Shown: positions 10,313-22,700 of the stretch, in pieces
How the letters are laid out: each line of letters starts with the position of its first letter
Numbering within the stretch: position 1 is the stretch's first letter
NCBI RefSeq assembly: GCF_901000735.1
Contig: NC_081548.1
Coordinates: 1,488,001-1,552,000, forward strand
Direction: 5' to 3'
Source of the DNA: Corylus avellana
Taxonomy: Eukaryota; Streptophyta; Magnoliopsida; Fagales; Betulaceae
DNA: 64,000 bases
The notes under the pieces: generated by a model
What the model was told of the DNA's origin: nothing
The model's database searches: none
The model's input: the letters and a program-made list of their open reading frames with translations, nothing else
Made by a program: the position numbers and the translations under genes

Positions 10313-12797
10313 CAAATACATATTCTGGACACTTCCTGGATAAAATAAGCTCATTTTCCTTACCCAGAAAAAAAAAAACAAAAAACAAATAGTTCCTTTC
10401 TTTCGAATCCATTTTTTGCTTGCATGTTGTATGGTTGGATAAAATCCTTGATGCAACTAGCTTTTGTGGGTGGGCCATGTATGTATATGAAACTTCAACA
10501 GTTAAATACACGGGATTCGGATTAATTGCAATTTTCTGTTTGAATTATAGTTTGCACGATGGTAAGTATGAGAGAGTCTTAATAGAAATTCTCATAATTG
10601 TCTGTTCAACTCTAAAAATAGACAACTTTAAAAGATTCATAATTGCACGGAATTTCAATCTTAATATTTGTATTTACTCATTTGCGTTAAGAGGCAAACA
10701 CAAGTAGTTTGAGCTCCTACAAATTATTTTTATTTTTTAAAAATCTATACTTGAATAAGATGATCCCCAAAAATTAATTATTTTCCCTCAAATTGTTTTA
10801 TATATAGTTTTGCCTCATATCAAAATTATTTGTGTTAACCATATAAAGTCAACAAGACAACCTTTGACTATGTGTTAACCATACAAAGTCAATATTTCCA
10901 GTGTCAAAATGACCCCACATCATTGTAAATTTCAATTCAAGATGTCTCTTAATCAGGATTGAAAATATAACCTGATGTCCCTTTATTACATCCAAATGGC
11001 CCATTGTCAAGAGCATGATGTTTCCTTGTCAATGGCTTTTGGGTCAAATTGACACTTCCATCTTCTTAACATGTAATGATAGTGATATCTCAGGTTTACC
11101 AATAAAAAAGAAACTAATAACAGGATTATATAGCATGTGGGTAAACCTTGGTATACCCAATTCGAGTTAACAATAGGAAAAATATACCCACTTATCGACT
11201 TGACTGCAATTTATAGACCGATCCACAAGCACACCACATTTTCTAACATTTCAAAGTTCATCTACTCAAATAAGTGAATCTCATCGAGCTTTTTTTATTT
11301 TATTTTTAATTGAAAATTAACTATAATTTGAACATCCAATCATAAAAGATATCCTTATCAATGCTGACTAGTCTCACCAACCAAAACCAAAGAGTATGCC
11401 CATCTTAAAAAGGATATGAGCCCCACTCATGTTCTAAGCATTTCGTCAGTATTCCACCAACTCTTGGAGGGAATGCTTTCATTAAAAAAAGTGAAATTCC
11501 ATTTCTACTCCTCGTTCTTAGAATACAAATAAAAGAGAAAGATATGATTATCAAATTTCACAATTTTGATTAGAAAATAAAAAAGCTTAGAAAAAAACTT
11601 TCACAATTTTCATTCATTTTTATATATTTCATCGTCCATATTAAAATTTACAAATTTAATGGTGTATATGTTACTAGATTATTTGAAATTTTATATGACA
11701 TAACATAATATTCAAATGACCTAACACTATTAGATGCAACAAAATAAAATCTAACCTAAAAAATAAATACCCATATGAGTTCTGGGCTCACACTCTGTTT
11801 AGCCCGCCATTTAGCAGCCTAAAAATGCATTTTTAAACAGAAACTGCTGAAAAATGTTTCGTTCGAGTGTCTGAAAAAACAGAAAGAAAAAAAGGTTGAT
11901 TTTTATGTTTTCAAATAGCAGAAAGAGAGTACATTTAAAAATAAATAAATAAAAAAAATTAAAGATTTTAAATGTCAAACTACAATTTACCAAACATTTA
12001 ACTGCTTTTGTGTGCCCACTTGAAATCAAACTGCTCATAGACCTCAAAAAGGATTATTTATTAGAGATATCTGCAGAGAATCGGCTAGTTTATTAGTAAT
12101 GAATCTAGTTCATCCTCAGTAAGTACCAAAAAAAAAAAACTCCCACACCTATTGAGAAAAATCTTTCAAGTAGAATTAGAAATGTTAGAATTAGGATACA
12201 AGTAAACGTAGGGATAAGTTACAGTATATACCATCCAAACTTTCTGGGAAGAAAGAAACCAAAACACAACAATTTGAGCAAAAAATAGATATGGTTCCAT
12301 TTTGGGGAAGAGGGATGATATTTTGAGCTGGGTTTATATAGCTCAACTATGCTCATGCTTTTCAGGTAAGGAAAAAGAAATGGAAAAAGAAAGGAATATC
12401 TGTGCAAAATTTAATCCATCATCAATCGTAAAACCGCCAGTAGCATAGGGCCTTCAATTGCACCATCAGTATTCCAACAAGAATCTGCATGTCCACATTG
12501 CAAATGACAACATCAATTTTGCAGTTTGTAAAACTCCACATGGAATTATTAAAAAGTACTAAGACACTAGAAGGAGCATGCCACAATCATGAAAATTTAT
12601 CTGATTATCACGCTTATTGCCTTTTTTAACTTGGACGCCACTAATCAGCCCATACTTCTGTTAATCAATCTGTTTTATGTAGTTTTTAACTTTTATATGC
12701 ACACAAGTTTTGAATTGTGTTTCTTGAGCACAATCCACAACCTAAAAATATGACAAAATTCATAAAAGCAAAATTGTGAAAATATTTCTGCCGTGAG
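10313..12797. other. gene-free stretch
   Basis: AT-rich sequence without a credible coding frame, RNA gene or clear TE boundary on either strand. A short imperfect repeat of gtgttaaccatanaaagtca occurs at about 10834 and 10873. The small frames at 10420-10707 and 11811-12047 lack domains and are compositionally like the surroundings. Confidence 0.6.
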
Positions 12798-12914
12798 CTA
12801 GATATCAGCAGTATTTTGGTCTCCTACATAAAATAGCTGAAGTTTAACATCGAAGAATGGGTTAGACCCAACATGAATGCAAGGTTTGTCATCGTACTCA
12901 AATCCCTCTAACTC
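12798..12914 (-). pseudogene. orphan 3'-terminal exon, unrecognised protein
   Basis: On the minus strand, a good acceptor (ttatttgtccag ending at 12915) is followed by 39 codons ending in TAG at 12800-12798. The peptide is ELEGFEYDDKPCIHVGSN followed by FFDVKLQLFYVGDQNTADI. The mix of acidic, aromatic and hydrophobic residues looks like genuine protein, unlike nearby frames. I found no matching upstream exon between here and 15.7 kb, where an LTR element has inserted. It may be the last exon of a gene whose other exons I could not see, or a gene fragment. The family was not recognised. Confidence 0.35.
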
Positions 12915-13470
12915 CTGGACAAATAAAAGGGTGCTTAAATTAAAAACATCTGAAAGCCCTGACTTAAGAAATTCTTCAGTTTCAGAGAGAAAAGGCATAA
13001 GAAAACAAGAACCCTACTCATAACCCATCATATCCTCACTAACAAACCATTGGCAAGAATACAAACTGATGCAAGCCATTCAAACAACTGCTGAAAATGG
13101 AAGGCACCCTAGAATCAAATTAACAGTCCTCGTACCCAAGCACAAGATATGGAAACACCACCCTTATGATTAGGATTTCCTTTATTAGTTTGAATCGGTT
13201 TAGGAGTTATTTTACCAGTTTTAGTTAACTTAGGATGTTTTAGGAGTTTTAGTTCATTAGGAATTATTATCCCTTAAGGATTAGGAATCCTTATTTAATG
13301 CTTAGGATTTGGATTTGTAACCTACATAAAGACATACTATGGACTTGTTTTCATTATCGTTGATTGAGTAAAATTTCTTTTAAAAGAGTTCAGTGGGTTC
13401 CAATTATCTTTCTGGTGGATTCCAGAACCACTTGAGTTAATGTGTTTAAGTTACACCTTCCACTACATCA

Positions 13471-13484
13471 ATTAGTATCAAAGC
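13471..13484 (+). other. putative primer binding site (tRNA-iMet type)
   Basis: attagtatcaaagc follows the inferred left LTR end and differs at two positions from the usual plant PBS form tggtatcagagc. Confidence 0.4.
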
Positions 13485-13709
13485 AAAGATTGGCCTTGTT
13501 GGATGTCTAATTACAGAGTTTAGGGTGTGGGGTTTCCTGGGGCCATTTCTTTAACACCAAAGGCCTATTTGTCATATGCCATGGGGTTCTATCCAAGAGA
13601 ACACATGCCACATTATGTTTACCATGTTCGTTACTATCTGAGATCATGCTATCAATAGGAAAAGCATTGGAGATGCCACTCACAACCAGCCTATTGACAA
13701 CCATTATAA

Positions 13710-13710
<1 letters not shown>

Positions 13711-13755
<45 letters not shown>
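13711..13755. repeat. (ATA)n microsatellite
   Basis: About 15 uninterrupted trinucleotide units inside the LTR element interior. Confidence 0.95.
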
Positions 13756-13759
<4 letters not shown>

Positions 13760-14495
13760 TAAAAATTAGGTTAATGATGCTATGGACTTATGAGTCTTTA
13801 TTTTTAATAATTAGGTTAATGATGCTAATAACAATCAGCTTCTATTGTTATGAAGCCTGAGGTTAAGGATGAAAGTATGAATTTAGAGGAGAAAAAATAT
13901 ATCAAGAATAGAAAGGAATTAGAAGAGGCTAATGATATGGGGTTACAAAGTTTTGGTCACGAAAATAAAAGAAGATGAACAAGAGCCAAAAGAAGGTAAA
14001 GAGATGCATCAATTAATAAAGTTGTGAGTCAAATGTTAAAGATAACAAAATAAAGAAAGGATCTTCTAAAGTCTTCCATTAAATTAGTTCCAAGTAACTG
14101 CTTGTTGGAGACGGAGGATATGTTTGTAGATACTTGGAAGTCACTTAGTGGCACCTTAGGGGATTCCAGGCTGATTTTTGATCCAGGCATTGGAGGAAAT
14201 TCAACTGAGAATATAATGATTCTATGGCCATCAGTGAATCATCATTGCAATCAAGTGCGGTAATTGTTGATAGATTCTTTATTTTGATTTAGGGTGTCAT
14301 GGTAGATCAAGGAAAGTTCAATCAAAACTCAAGAATGAGTTTTTCTAAAGCGGAGACTGATGTAGTTCTACATCAGGGATCATTCATTCATGAGTGATTT
14401 ATGTGAATGGAGACAATAGGATTTTCTTTATTAGTTTAATTCAGTTTAGGATTTGTTTTATGAGTTTTAGTTGATTTAGGATGTTTTAAGGAGTT

Positions 14496-14714
14496 CTTCC
14501 AAGGCAGAGCCCTTCGGACCCACCCCCGGAGAGTAAACCCTGATCCTGTGCACCGCACCCTTGGAAGTTTCTCTACACAGAACTGGTTAAATCGTTGGCT
14601 TTTCACCAGGGGGTGTAGCCCCAAGGGATTGTTTGCACCCATGAGGTGTTAAACCTTAGACCTTGAAGGGAGCAAACCCTCAAGACCAAGGCAATCACCA
14701 CTTGGGCCAACCCC
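14496..14714 (-). mobile_element. tRNA-derived SINE
   Basis: On the minus strand the 5' end reads ggggttggcccaagtggtga, containing a pol III A box (ttggcccaagtgg). About 60 bases downstream, ggtttaacacc (plus-strand 14645-14655) fits a decayed B box. The body (cccttggggctacacccc) matches the general form of plant tRNA-related SINEs. It interrupts the right LTR: the left LTR runs on as ggagttttagttcatt where the right LTR is split between ggagttc and gttcattt. Confidence 0.65.
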
Positions 14715-15008
14715 TTGTTCATTTGAAATTTATGAGTCTTTATTTTTAATAATTAGGAATTCTGATTCCTTAAATATTAAGAGTCTTTAATTAATTTGTA
14801 TCACAATTGCTAGTATTCTCAAGATTTGGATTTGTAGCCTATATAATGGTATGCTATGGACTTGCTTTCATCATCGTAGATTGAATAAAATTTATTTTAA
14901 CGGAGTTCTTCTATTTTCTTAGTCGATTCCAATTATCTTTCCGGTGGATTCCATAATTACTAGGGTTAATGTGTTTAACTCTTTGTTATTCTACACCTTT
15001 TACCATCA

Positions 15009-15781
15009 GAAACAAAACAACTTAATCAGGTCAGCCTGAAACCAGATGCCAAAAGGGATCTCTTTTGGATTTCCATTTGTTTTCATCAATGATTCACTCG
15101 AATATAAGATAGAGATAGAACCACCAAAAAGACAAAAGAAATATTCAAAGCTAACCCATAACTCAAAACCAAATAAACTCAAGTAGGTCTATATCAATTG
15201 CTTGAACCTTTAGAAGTGTGCATTTCCTAGTGATTCAGAAGTATTAGTACAAAAAACCTCAGTTTAACTCAGGAAACTGAAAAATATTTTATACATGTAC
15301 ACATATACTTTGTGTGTCTTTATTTTCTTTCACATTTTCTCAGCTACCAAACAACGCATATAGCAGAGCTACTACAAGGAATGTATATCAACAAATGCCC
15401 AAAACAAATTATTTGTTTGTTCTTCCTAATTTTCTCAGCAACCAAACAGAACCTATACAAGACAACTAAAAATAAAAAAAACTGCTATAACACGCAGCGG
15501 CAAGAAAATGGCACAGCAACTAATTCTTTCTAAAACTAGATTTTCCCAAAGGAAAAAATAAATCAACCCCTCAGAAAAGTCAACAACCATGATCCAAAAA
15601 CCACTCAAATGGATTCCAGTTAACTTGCTAAAACCCTGATGAATCATCCATTGAAAAGTAACCAAAGTCTAGTTAAACACCAAACAGTGGAATAATTATA
15701 CTGATTATGACAACTTAACATTAAAAAAGAATTCAATCAAAAATTAGGGCTTGACCAACCTTTTCCGTTTGTGAGTGTTCC
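15009..15781. other. gene-free stretch downstream of the small membrane-protein gene
   Basis: Holds the presumed 3' UTR and flank of the minus-strand gene that ends at 15782. Two similar segments (about 15325-15350 and 15419-15446, both with ttctcagcnaccaaac) repeat at short distance. No other gene seen. Confidence 0.6.
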
Positions 15782-16045
15782 TTAGTGTGCCTTTCTCCTC
15801 TGAGGTTGTTTTTCGGTGGCTAATCTGTAAATCCAGTAGACCTGGAAGGAAAATAATATGAATGAAGAGTAAATCGGAGGTCTGCTCGGAATTGGAAGGG
15901 AAGGAAAAGCAAGAGTGTGAATAAGAAAGAAATAAAGGGCTAGTACCAATGCGAAGACGTGAGCTGCTATTAGGAGAACCACCATGAAAGGCAGTGCTTC
16001 GAGGAGCCATGACCGCGACGACGGTGACGGTTGCTCATTCACCAT
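15782..16045 (-). CDS. small single-pass membrane protein, 52 aa, two exons
   Basis: Exon 1 is 16045-15947 (33 codons) and exon 2 is 15841-15782 (19 codons plus TAA), separated by a 105-bp intron with donor gtactag and acceptor ttttccttccag. The spliced product begins MVNEQPSPSSRSWLLEALPF, has one hydrophobic segment at about residues 19-39 (MVVLLIAAHVFALVYWIY), and ends in a basic tail (KQPQRRKAH). Plants carry a conserved family of tiny proteins with this plan; from memory no function is established. The intron is a multiple of three and has no stop, so retention would give an 87-residue protein with a longer hydrophobic stretch. Start choice: the first ATG, followed by a Ser/Pro-rich N-terminus, downstream of a GA-repeat leader (16062-16079). 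It is divergent from the ABC1K gene. Confidence 0.75.
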   Translation of the reverse strand: MVNEQPSPSSRSWLLEALPFMVVLLIAAHVFALVLALYFFLIHTLAFPSLPIPSRPPIYSSFILFSFQVYWIYRLATEKQPQRRKAH

Positions 16046-16724
16046 TTTTTGTGTGTATGAGAGAGAGAGAGAGAGAGAAGCTCTCGAACGAAAGAAGGGC
16101 TTTGAAAGAGAAGCTCTCTCTATCTGGAATTTTTTTTTTTAAAATTAATATTTTAATAAGGTAAAACAGAGTGTTTTTATTGATACTAACGGTTGTTAAA
16201 AAATTTTAACCATAAAAATTTTATTGACATTTTAATTAATCTAAGGAGTAAATTTTTGAAAAAAAAAACTTAAAGAAATAAAAATTTTGTTGCATAACTC
16301 AAAAACTTATAATATATTTACCCTTTTTAAAAACATAAAATATAAAAAGTTAATAAACATAAAATATTTAAAGTTAATGGTTTTATGGGCAAGGGCAAGG
16401 GTAAGCGGATCCGGATAATAATGCCTAACCGTATAAACCAAATCCATAAAACCATTACTTATCAAACAGAGCATCCAATTCGCTCCCACCAGGCTCTATA
16501 AATTACACGACACGTGGGTGCCCTCTAGAGGTGCCAAGTAGACTATACGCGGCAGTTTTCCCATTCCTCAAGCAATACTCTTTCCGGAGCGACACTTGCG
16601 CACACGAAAGTACTGTTGTATGCTGATTGCCGAATTGGGGTCTCTGGCGACTCGGGCTTCGTTTCTCTAGCGCATTTTAACAAACACTCGTTGTGCAAAA
16701 TCTCTCTCGCATGCTCTGTCGCCA
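16046..16724. promoter_or_regulatory. shared upstream region of two divergent genes
   Basis: 680 bp separate the ATG of the minus-strand membrane-protein gene (16045) from the ATG of the plus-strand ABC1K gene (16725). A (GA)n tract sits in the first leader. A G-box/ABRE core CACGTG lies at 16511-16516 in cacgtgggtg. No coding frame. Bidirectional use is inferred from layout only. Confidence 0.5.
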
Positions 16725-19700
16725 ATGAGGAATGTCTTTGCGAGTCTCAACCGTCGCCGCCATATCGCAGTGCTCTCCAGAAGTAACTCCTCTTCACCCA
16801 CACTTAATCTCCTCTGCTATTTTCTTTGAATTTTATTTTAGCTTCTGTTGGTTGATGAGAAAATGTAGGATTGTTTAAGCCGGAAGAACCGGTACCGTGA
16901 GAATTGAGATTCATAATTTGTTTATTGGCAATGGAACGGAGGCTTACGTTAGGTTTATTCTTGTACTTGGCAATGTGATCCTCTCGTCATGTGTACGGAC
17001 GGGCGTCGTTGTTTCAAATTAGTTTTTAGGTGTGCTATTGTCGAATTGCTATTTGATGTTTTTCTTTTAAGATACTAAGTGCATTTTATAGAAATTCGTT
17101 CTGAGAGAGTTCGATTTTGCTAGTCGTTGGCTGAAATGACGATGATCAATATGAGGAGTATAATGTTGGCTGTGATTTTGCATTTCTTCAAGTAATTCTC
17201 GATGACTTAACTGTAAATGAAGTCCAACATCATGAGAAGGCGCTTTTTGATCCTTTTTTTTTTTTTGGGATGAATCACGCTTTTTGATCTTCACTTTTCT
17301 GTTCACTTACTAGGTCATAATGTTTCACCCAGGGGCAGAGCCAGAATATCTATATAGGGGGATAAGAATTTTAGAGAATTAGCCTCATTAGGCAGAGATT
17401 GAGACTGATAAAATAAAATTTACTGTCCTGGAATATTTACATCTATGGGGTGTGTGATCTTGATTTTCTTATTTAAATGAAAGAGATGTAATCCCTCTTT
17501 AGTTTATTTGCCACTTCGTTTGTTGCTGTATACGCCCCTTTACTATCAGCATGGATCATGATATGGGTGTTGCTGTCTTAACCTATGTTCTATTTGCAGC
17601 TTTACGCCGTGATGCTTCCATTGAGGCCATCTTTCAGAAATGCATGTCATTGGGATGTCAAACAGATCTTGAAATTGTTAGAAGACAAGACAATTCGGCT
17701 TCATTATACTTGTTGCACCGAAATTCGTAAGTGGATGGCTATCTTAAAAACTGTGAATTTGTGAATTCTTGACAATGGTCTCGTGTGTCCAGCACTCCCT
17801 GAATGGTCATTATTCTTCTTTGAAGTTTTTCTACATTTCTATGATTGTTGCACTTCAGCTTATAGATATTGCTGCAGATTTTCTACAGGCTTCACCAGCG
17901 TGCATGGTGAAAGCCCATCTGCAGAGTATGCAAAGCTGAGGAAGGAATCACTAGAAAGTGAATTTGGGCATGCTCTTGGAACCTATGGGAAAAGTGTTTC
18001 CTTTCTCCCCCGTTTTGGACCATTTTTGGCTTTGTATAGAGCAGCAATTATTTCATTGCACGTGTTTCAGCTAAGCATTTGGCAGTTTTTTGTTCAAGAC
18101 ATAAAAAAACGCGCCATAAAGGTATGCAACATTCTAGTTTTCATCTTCCCACTGGCTTCTGCCGAGTTTAAAGCTTATGATGAAGTACGGTGCTTAGCTT
18201 ATGATTTCTTCCTATAGTTTCATTCAGTTTGCAACTTCAATTGGATGCCATTCTATCCTTGCTAACCACCCCCCCCTCTCAGGAACATTCCTTATCTAAA
18301 TGAACTGATTTATTCTCTGCTTACATAGATTCAAGAATGTTGGACTGGCACTTGTAATGATCACAATGCATCAAAGTGGCATTTGCCAGCACTAAGCTAT
18401 TACAGTTGCATTTTCTTTTTACTGTTTTAAGCTGCCCGGTGGTTTCCAATGAGCTATCCATATTGTGGATAAATTACTCCTTGTTCTCTTGTATACTTCA
18501 TGTCTACTAGGATTGCACTCCTTTGCACTTTTTGATATATATACTACATTACTTATCAATTTTTATTTTTATTTTTTTGGAATTGCAACTGGTTGTATTT
18601 CTCAACCCTTGAGCCTAGGCACCATAGGTTTTGTGTTGGGAGTCTGGTTTCCAGTCATCTCTTCATGCTAAGACATGTCTATATGATTTTGTGAAATGTT
18701 GGCTAGCAATATCAACCAACGAATTCTGTGATTGTTGGCTGCAGCCAATGCCATAATGCCTTTACTCTTCCAGTTATGCCAGCAGAATTATGACACAAAT
18801 TTGTTAGGTTGCTTCACTTGTTTGTGCACATCGATCACTTGATTATGTACGTTCCCTAGGCACACACGTCATCTCTGGGTCTGTGGTGAAATGTTCAGAT
18901 CATGGATGGGTTTGTAGGTCACTGATTTGCTGAGTGTGCATTCCTAATTGATGTTGGACCCTGTTAGTTGATGCTCTCATTGTTATAAGCTTTAATTTTC
19001 TTATATTCTGGTCAGTGTCAGCTTTGGTTAGCAATATGATGGCAACATTGATAACGTACACCTGTCAGTAGGGTCACTGTGTCCTACAGAGGCTGCATTG
19101 CTTGCTCTATTGTTTCTCATTAACTAGTTTTTTATTTATTTTTCCCCCTAAAAGATAAGGGTAATGTGTGTCAATTGCTTTTATGTATAAGTGATCTGCT
19201 GGTTCTGCTACAATACATGTGCCTCTTGCCCTTACATATCAGCGAATCTGGTGGTAAGGGAGTTTTCTCTGCTTTTCTGAAGATGCTTGGGCTTTGTATG
19301 AAGCCAAGGCTTCCTTCTCAGAGGCAGTTGTAGCTTCTCATATTATTTAAATTTTAATAAAATCTAGCCCTAACAAGGTGACCCTTACACTCCATGCCTA
19401 TATGTTAATGATATTGTTTTCTTAGGTTGTATGTTTGGGGTCAGCAATCTAAGCCTTCAACTGTTTATATGTCCCATAGTTAACCATACCTTAATGTCTT
19501 CCTCGAAGTAGAGTTTGGGCTTCTCCGTCTGATGGATTAATTTTAACAAAATTGAGATATTATGCAGAACTTGATGTTGCTAAGAATTTTCTTGATTGAT
19601 AGTGGTTTAACTTAATTACTCTCACCCAAAACAGTTCCTGCATAGATTGGGCTCTAAGTCAGAATGGGTGATTCAGCATCTTAAATTTAAAGTTAACTTG

Positions 19701-22700
19701 TGCATAATAAGTATCCATAATACCGTGTTGTGACTATATATATTGCTGCCAATAAGTATGTTGCATGCTCCATGTTACCAATGGAATTTCCAGTGAAACA
19801 TTGGCAAACAGCAGGCTATGATTTAAATTGTAGATGTTTGGCGCATGAATATTTCTTGAAGCTATTGCATGTTTTTCTTTCCCTGCTGGAGAAACACATG
19901 AACACTTGTAACTGACTGAAATTTACATGAACTTTTGTACAATTTATTGCAGTTCCGTGAAACTCTAATCCATTTGGGGCCATTCTACATCAAGGCAAGT
20001 CACTTATATTGTTGTGAAATTTTCTTGTCTTTTCCTTTTTAACAGTCTTTAAGATTCTTCATGGATTCCTTCCTTTTTCATTTTGTTGTTTGGTTGGAAC
20101 TAGATACATTAAAATTTCAAAGTTTTGTGTCTAAGTAGGCTGCATATGTACATGTTGTTTGCTGCTAGTACGTCAACCTTTTAAGGTTAATATGCATCAA
20201 TTAATGCTAAGGGTTAAGGATTTGATTCTACCAATGGTTGAAGATGAAGAGCGGGAGGAAAAGGAAGAACTTGATGACGGTGCTAAAGGCAATATACATG
20301 AAGCACATAGGTGTACTTAGGCTCTTTGATTTTGAGGGAAAGAAACATAGATGTATTCAAAAAACAAATGTGTGATGAATGGGTTCCTATGTAGTAGATT
20401 GTGGTGAAGGTGGCTAGCTGGTAAATTCTCTTGGTAAGTCTACCATGACTTGGGAGAAAATCCTGCCTTTAAGAACTGTTGCTCCTTTGGTTGGAAAAGA
20501 GGGGGAAGAGAGAGAGAGGGAGGAAAAAGAAAAGGGCAGGAGGTAGAGGGAGAGAGTTGTTTTTATTTTGAAACACATCATACAAAAATGTGCCATTACA
20601 ATTGTTTCTTTATCCGTCTCTATGTGATGAATGTTGTACAGTGATCAGGATAAGGATTAATCATCTAGATTATAATTTTCATTAAATAACTCTCAAACTG
20701 CTGTATGGTGAAATTTGTGCATCTGACCTAGTATTATTTCTATTTACAGCTTGGGCAGGCTCTGAGCACAAGGCCAGATATATTGCCACCTGTATATTGC
20801 GAAGAGCTTGCTAAGTTACAGGTTTACTAGATTTATTTCTCCCATTTGCCTCTTCACCAATAAATTTTGTAACCAAATACCATGACTATAGATCTGCCAT
20901 GTCGATTTTTGTTCTCATTCTCATGATTGAAGCATTCCCGTTTGTTGTGTAGGATCAAATACCCCCATTTCCAACTCATCGTGCAATTAAATCTATTGAA
21001 ACCCAGTTGGGTGTTCCTATTTCACAAATTTTTGCTGATATCAGCCCAGAACCTATTGCAGCGGCATCGTTAGGGCAGGTTTATAAAGGTTAGAGAATCT
21101 TTAATGAATATGGAACAATAGATGCAATCTATTCTGGTAGTACTGATATATCTCATCTGTTCTATATGGATGTCCTGAGAAGATCTGTTTGTTTGGAGAA
21201 AACTCAATCTAAATGTTCTGTTTTGTTGCTTCAAGTCTTGCAGCTCACCTGCATTCTGGAGAGCTGGTAGCTGTTAAGGTACAGAGGCCAGGTATGAGGC
21301 TTTCACTTACCCTTGATGCGTTGTTATTCCATATGATTGGAGGTCAATTGAAGCGCTTTGCTAAGGCACGCAAAGACCTATTGGTAGCAGTAAATGAAAT
21401 GGTAAGCCTTCTATACCTCTACTGTGTAGATTTTCTGCATCATCTGTTAATTATTTCTGATATAAAGTTGCGCCACAATTATGATTTTCCAAAAGATCCT
21501 TAATAACTGATTATGGATACAAAATCTGCCACTTATATAATTGAAATGGGCTAATCTTGAAATTCTATTCCTACACAAAATGCAACAGCCAACAACCCCA
21601 CTACTGGCATGCGGATTCAGGAAATAACCATTCCCAGAGTTTCAGTCTCTCTCTTCTCAATATCTAACTACCGCACCTGGTTATGAGATAATCACTTTCA
21701 AACTCTCTCTCTCCACAACTCTTATGAGCACAAGAGTTTATCTTTGACTCTGTTATGGATAAGCATCGTCGCTGCATCCTTTATCTTGTCATTGATTATG
21801 GATACAAAATCTGCCACTTATATAATTGAAATGGGCTAATCTTGAAATTCTATTCCTACACAAAATGCAACAGCCAACAACCCCACAACTGGCATGCGGA
21901 TTCAGGAAATAACCATTCCCAGAGTTTCAGTCTCTCTCTTCTCAATATCTAACTACCGCACCTGGTTATGAGATAATCACTTTCAAACTCTCTCTCTCCA
22001 CAACCCTTCATGAGCACAAGAGTTTATCTTTGACTCTGTTATGGATAAGCATCATCACTGCATCCTTTATCTTGTCATTTCCCATCCTTTTTTTTTTTAA
22101 AGAAATTTTTAATTCATTCCATTTGTTAATCCCACCCCTTTTTTATTTCTTTAATTCATTCTACCATTAATTCATCTTGTCGCCTGAGCTCAACTTCTAG
22201 TGTGTGTACACACACACACATATCCTTTTATGTATGCTCATTTTTTTTTTCTCAAAGTTCTGTTCATTTCCCTTTTTTTTACTCCGTTAAGTATATAGCC
22301 TCTTTACTATTATGATCTTCTGAATAAAATTGTCAATGTACATTCTTATGGATAGCTTCAGGTTTCTCTTTAATGAACAGGTCAGGCACATGTTTGATGA
22401 GATTGATTATGTCCTAGAGGGTAAAAATGCTGAGCGTTTTGCTTCTCTCTATGGTTGCGATCCATGTAAGTTTTTCCTTACTTCTAACTATTGCAGCATA
22501 TTTGTTAGTTATTAAGGTCATGATGTTTGAGGATGTTTACTCTGTGTTTGACAAAGAGTTCTCCTTTCTCCTAAAAAAGTCAACCTCATTTCTTCACATT
22601 AACAAACAACTTTCTTCACTTTTCTCACAAAAAATTCAAAACTCCTTTCTACTTTATATCACATCAATCAATTCCTTCCTCCTTTCTCCTCTCAAAACTC

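Larger units (their letters stand above)
13170..15008 (+). mobile_element. degenerate non-autonomous LTR retrotransposon
   Basis: Two diverged direct repeats (about 13170-13470 and 14417-15008) share a long alignable path, for example ggatttgtaacctacataaa against ggatttgtagcctatataat, then gattgagtaaaatt against gattgaataaaatt, and end near ...acatca and ...accatca. Directly after the first repeat, attagtatcaaagc (13471-13484) resembles a primer binding site for initiator tRNA-Met. The interior (about 945 bp) holds no gag or pol that I can recognise, so it is either a non-autonomous or a decayed element. The right repeat is enlarged by a SINE insertion. Confidence 0.6.

Noticed and set aside
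10157..10456. N-terminal 100-residue extension of LINE ORF1
   Set aside because: It crosses the element boundary at 10296 defined by the target-site duplication.
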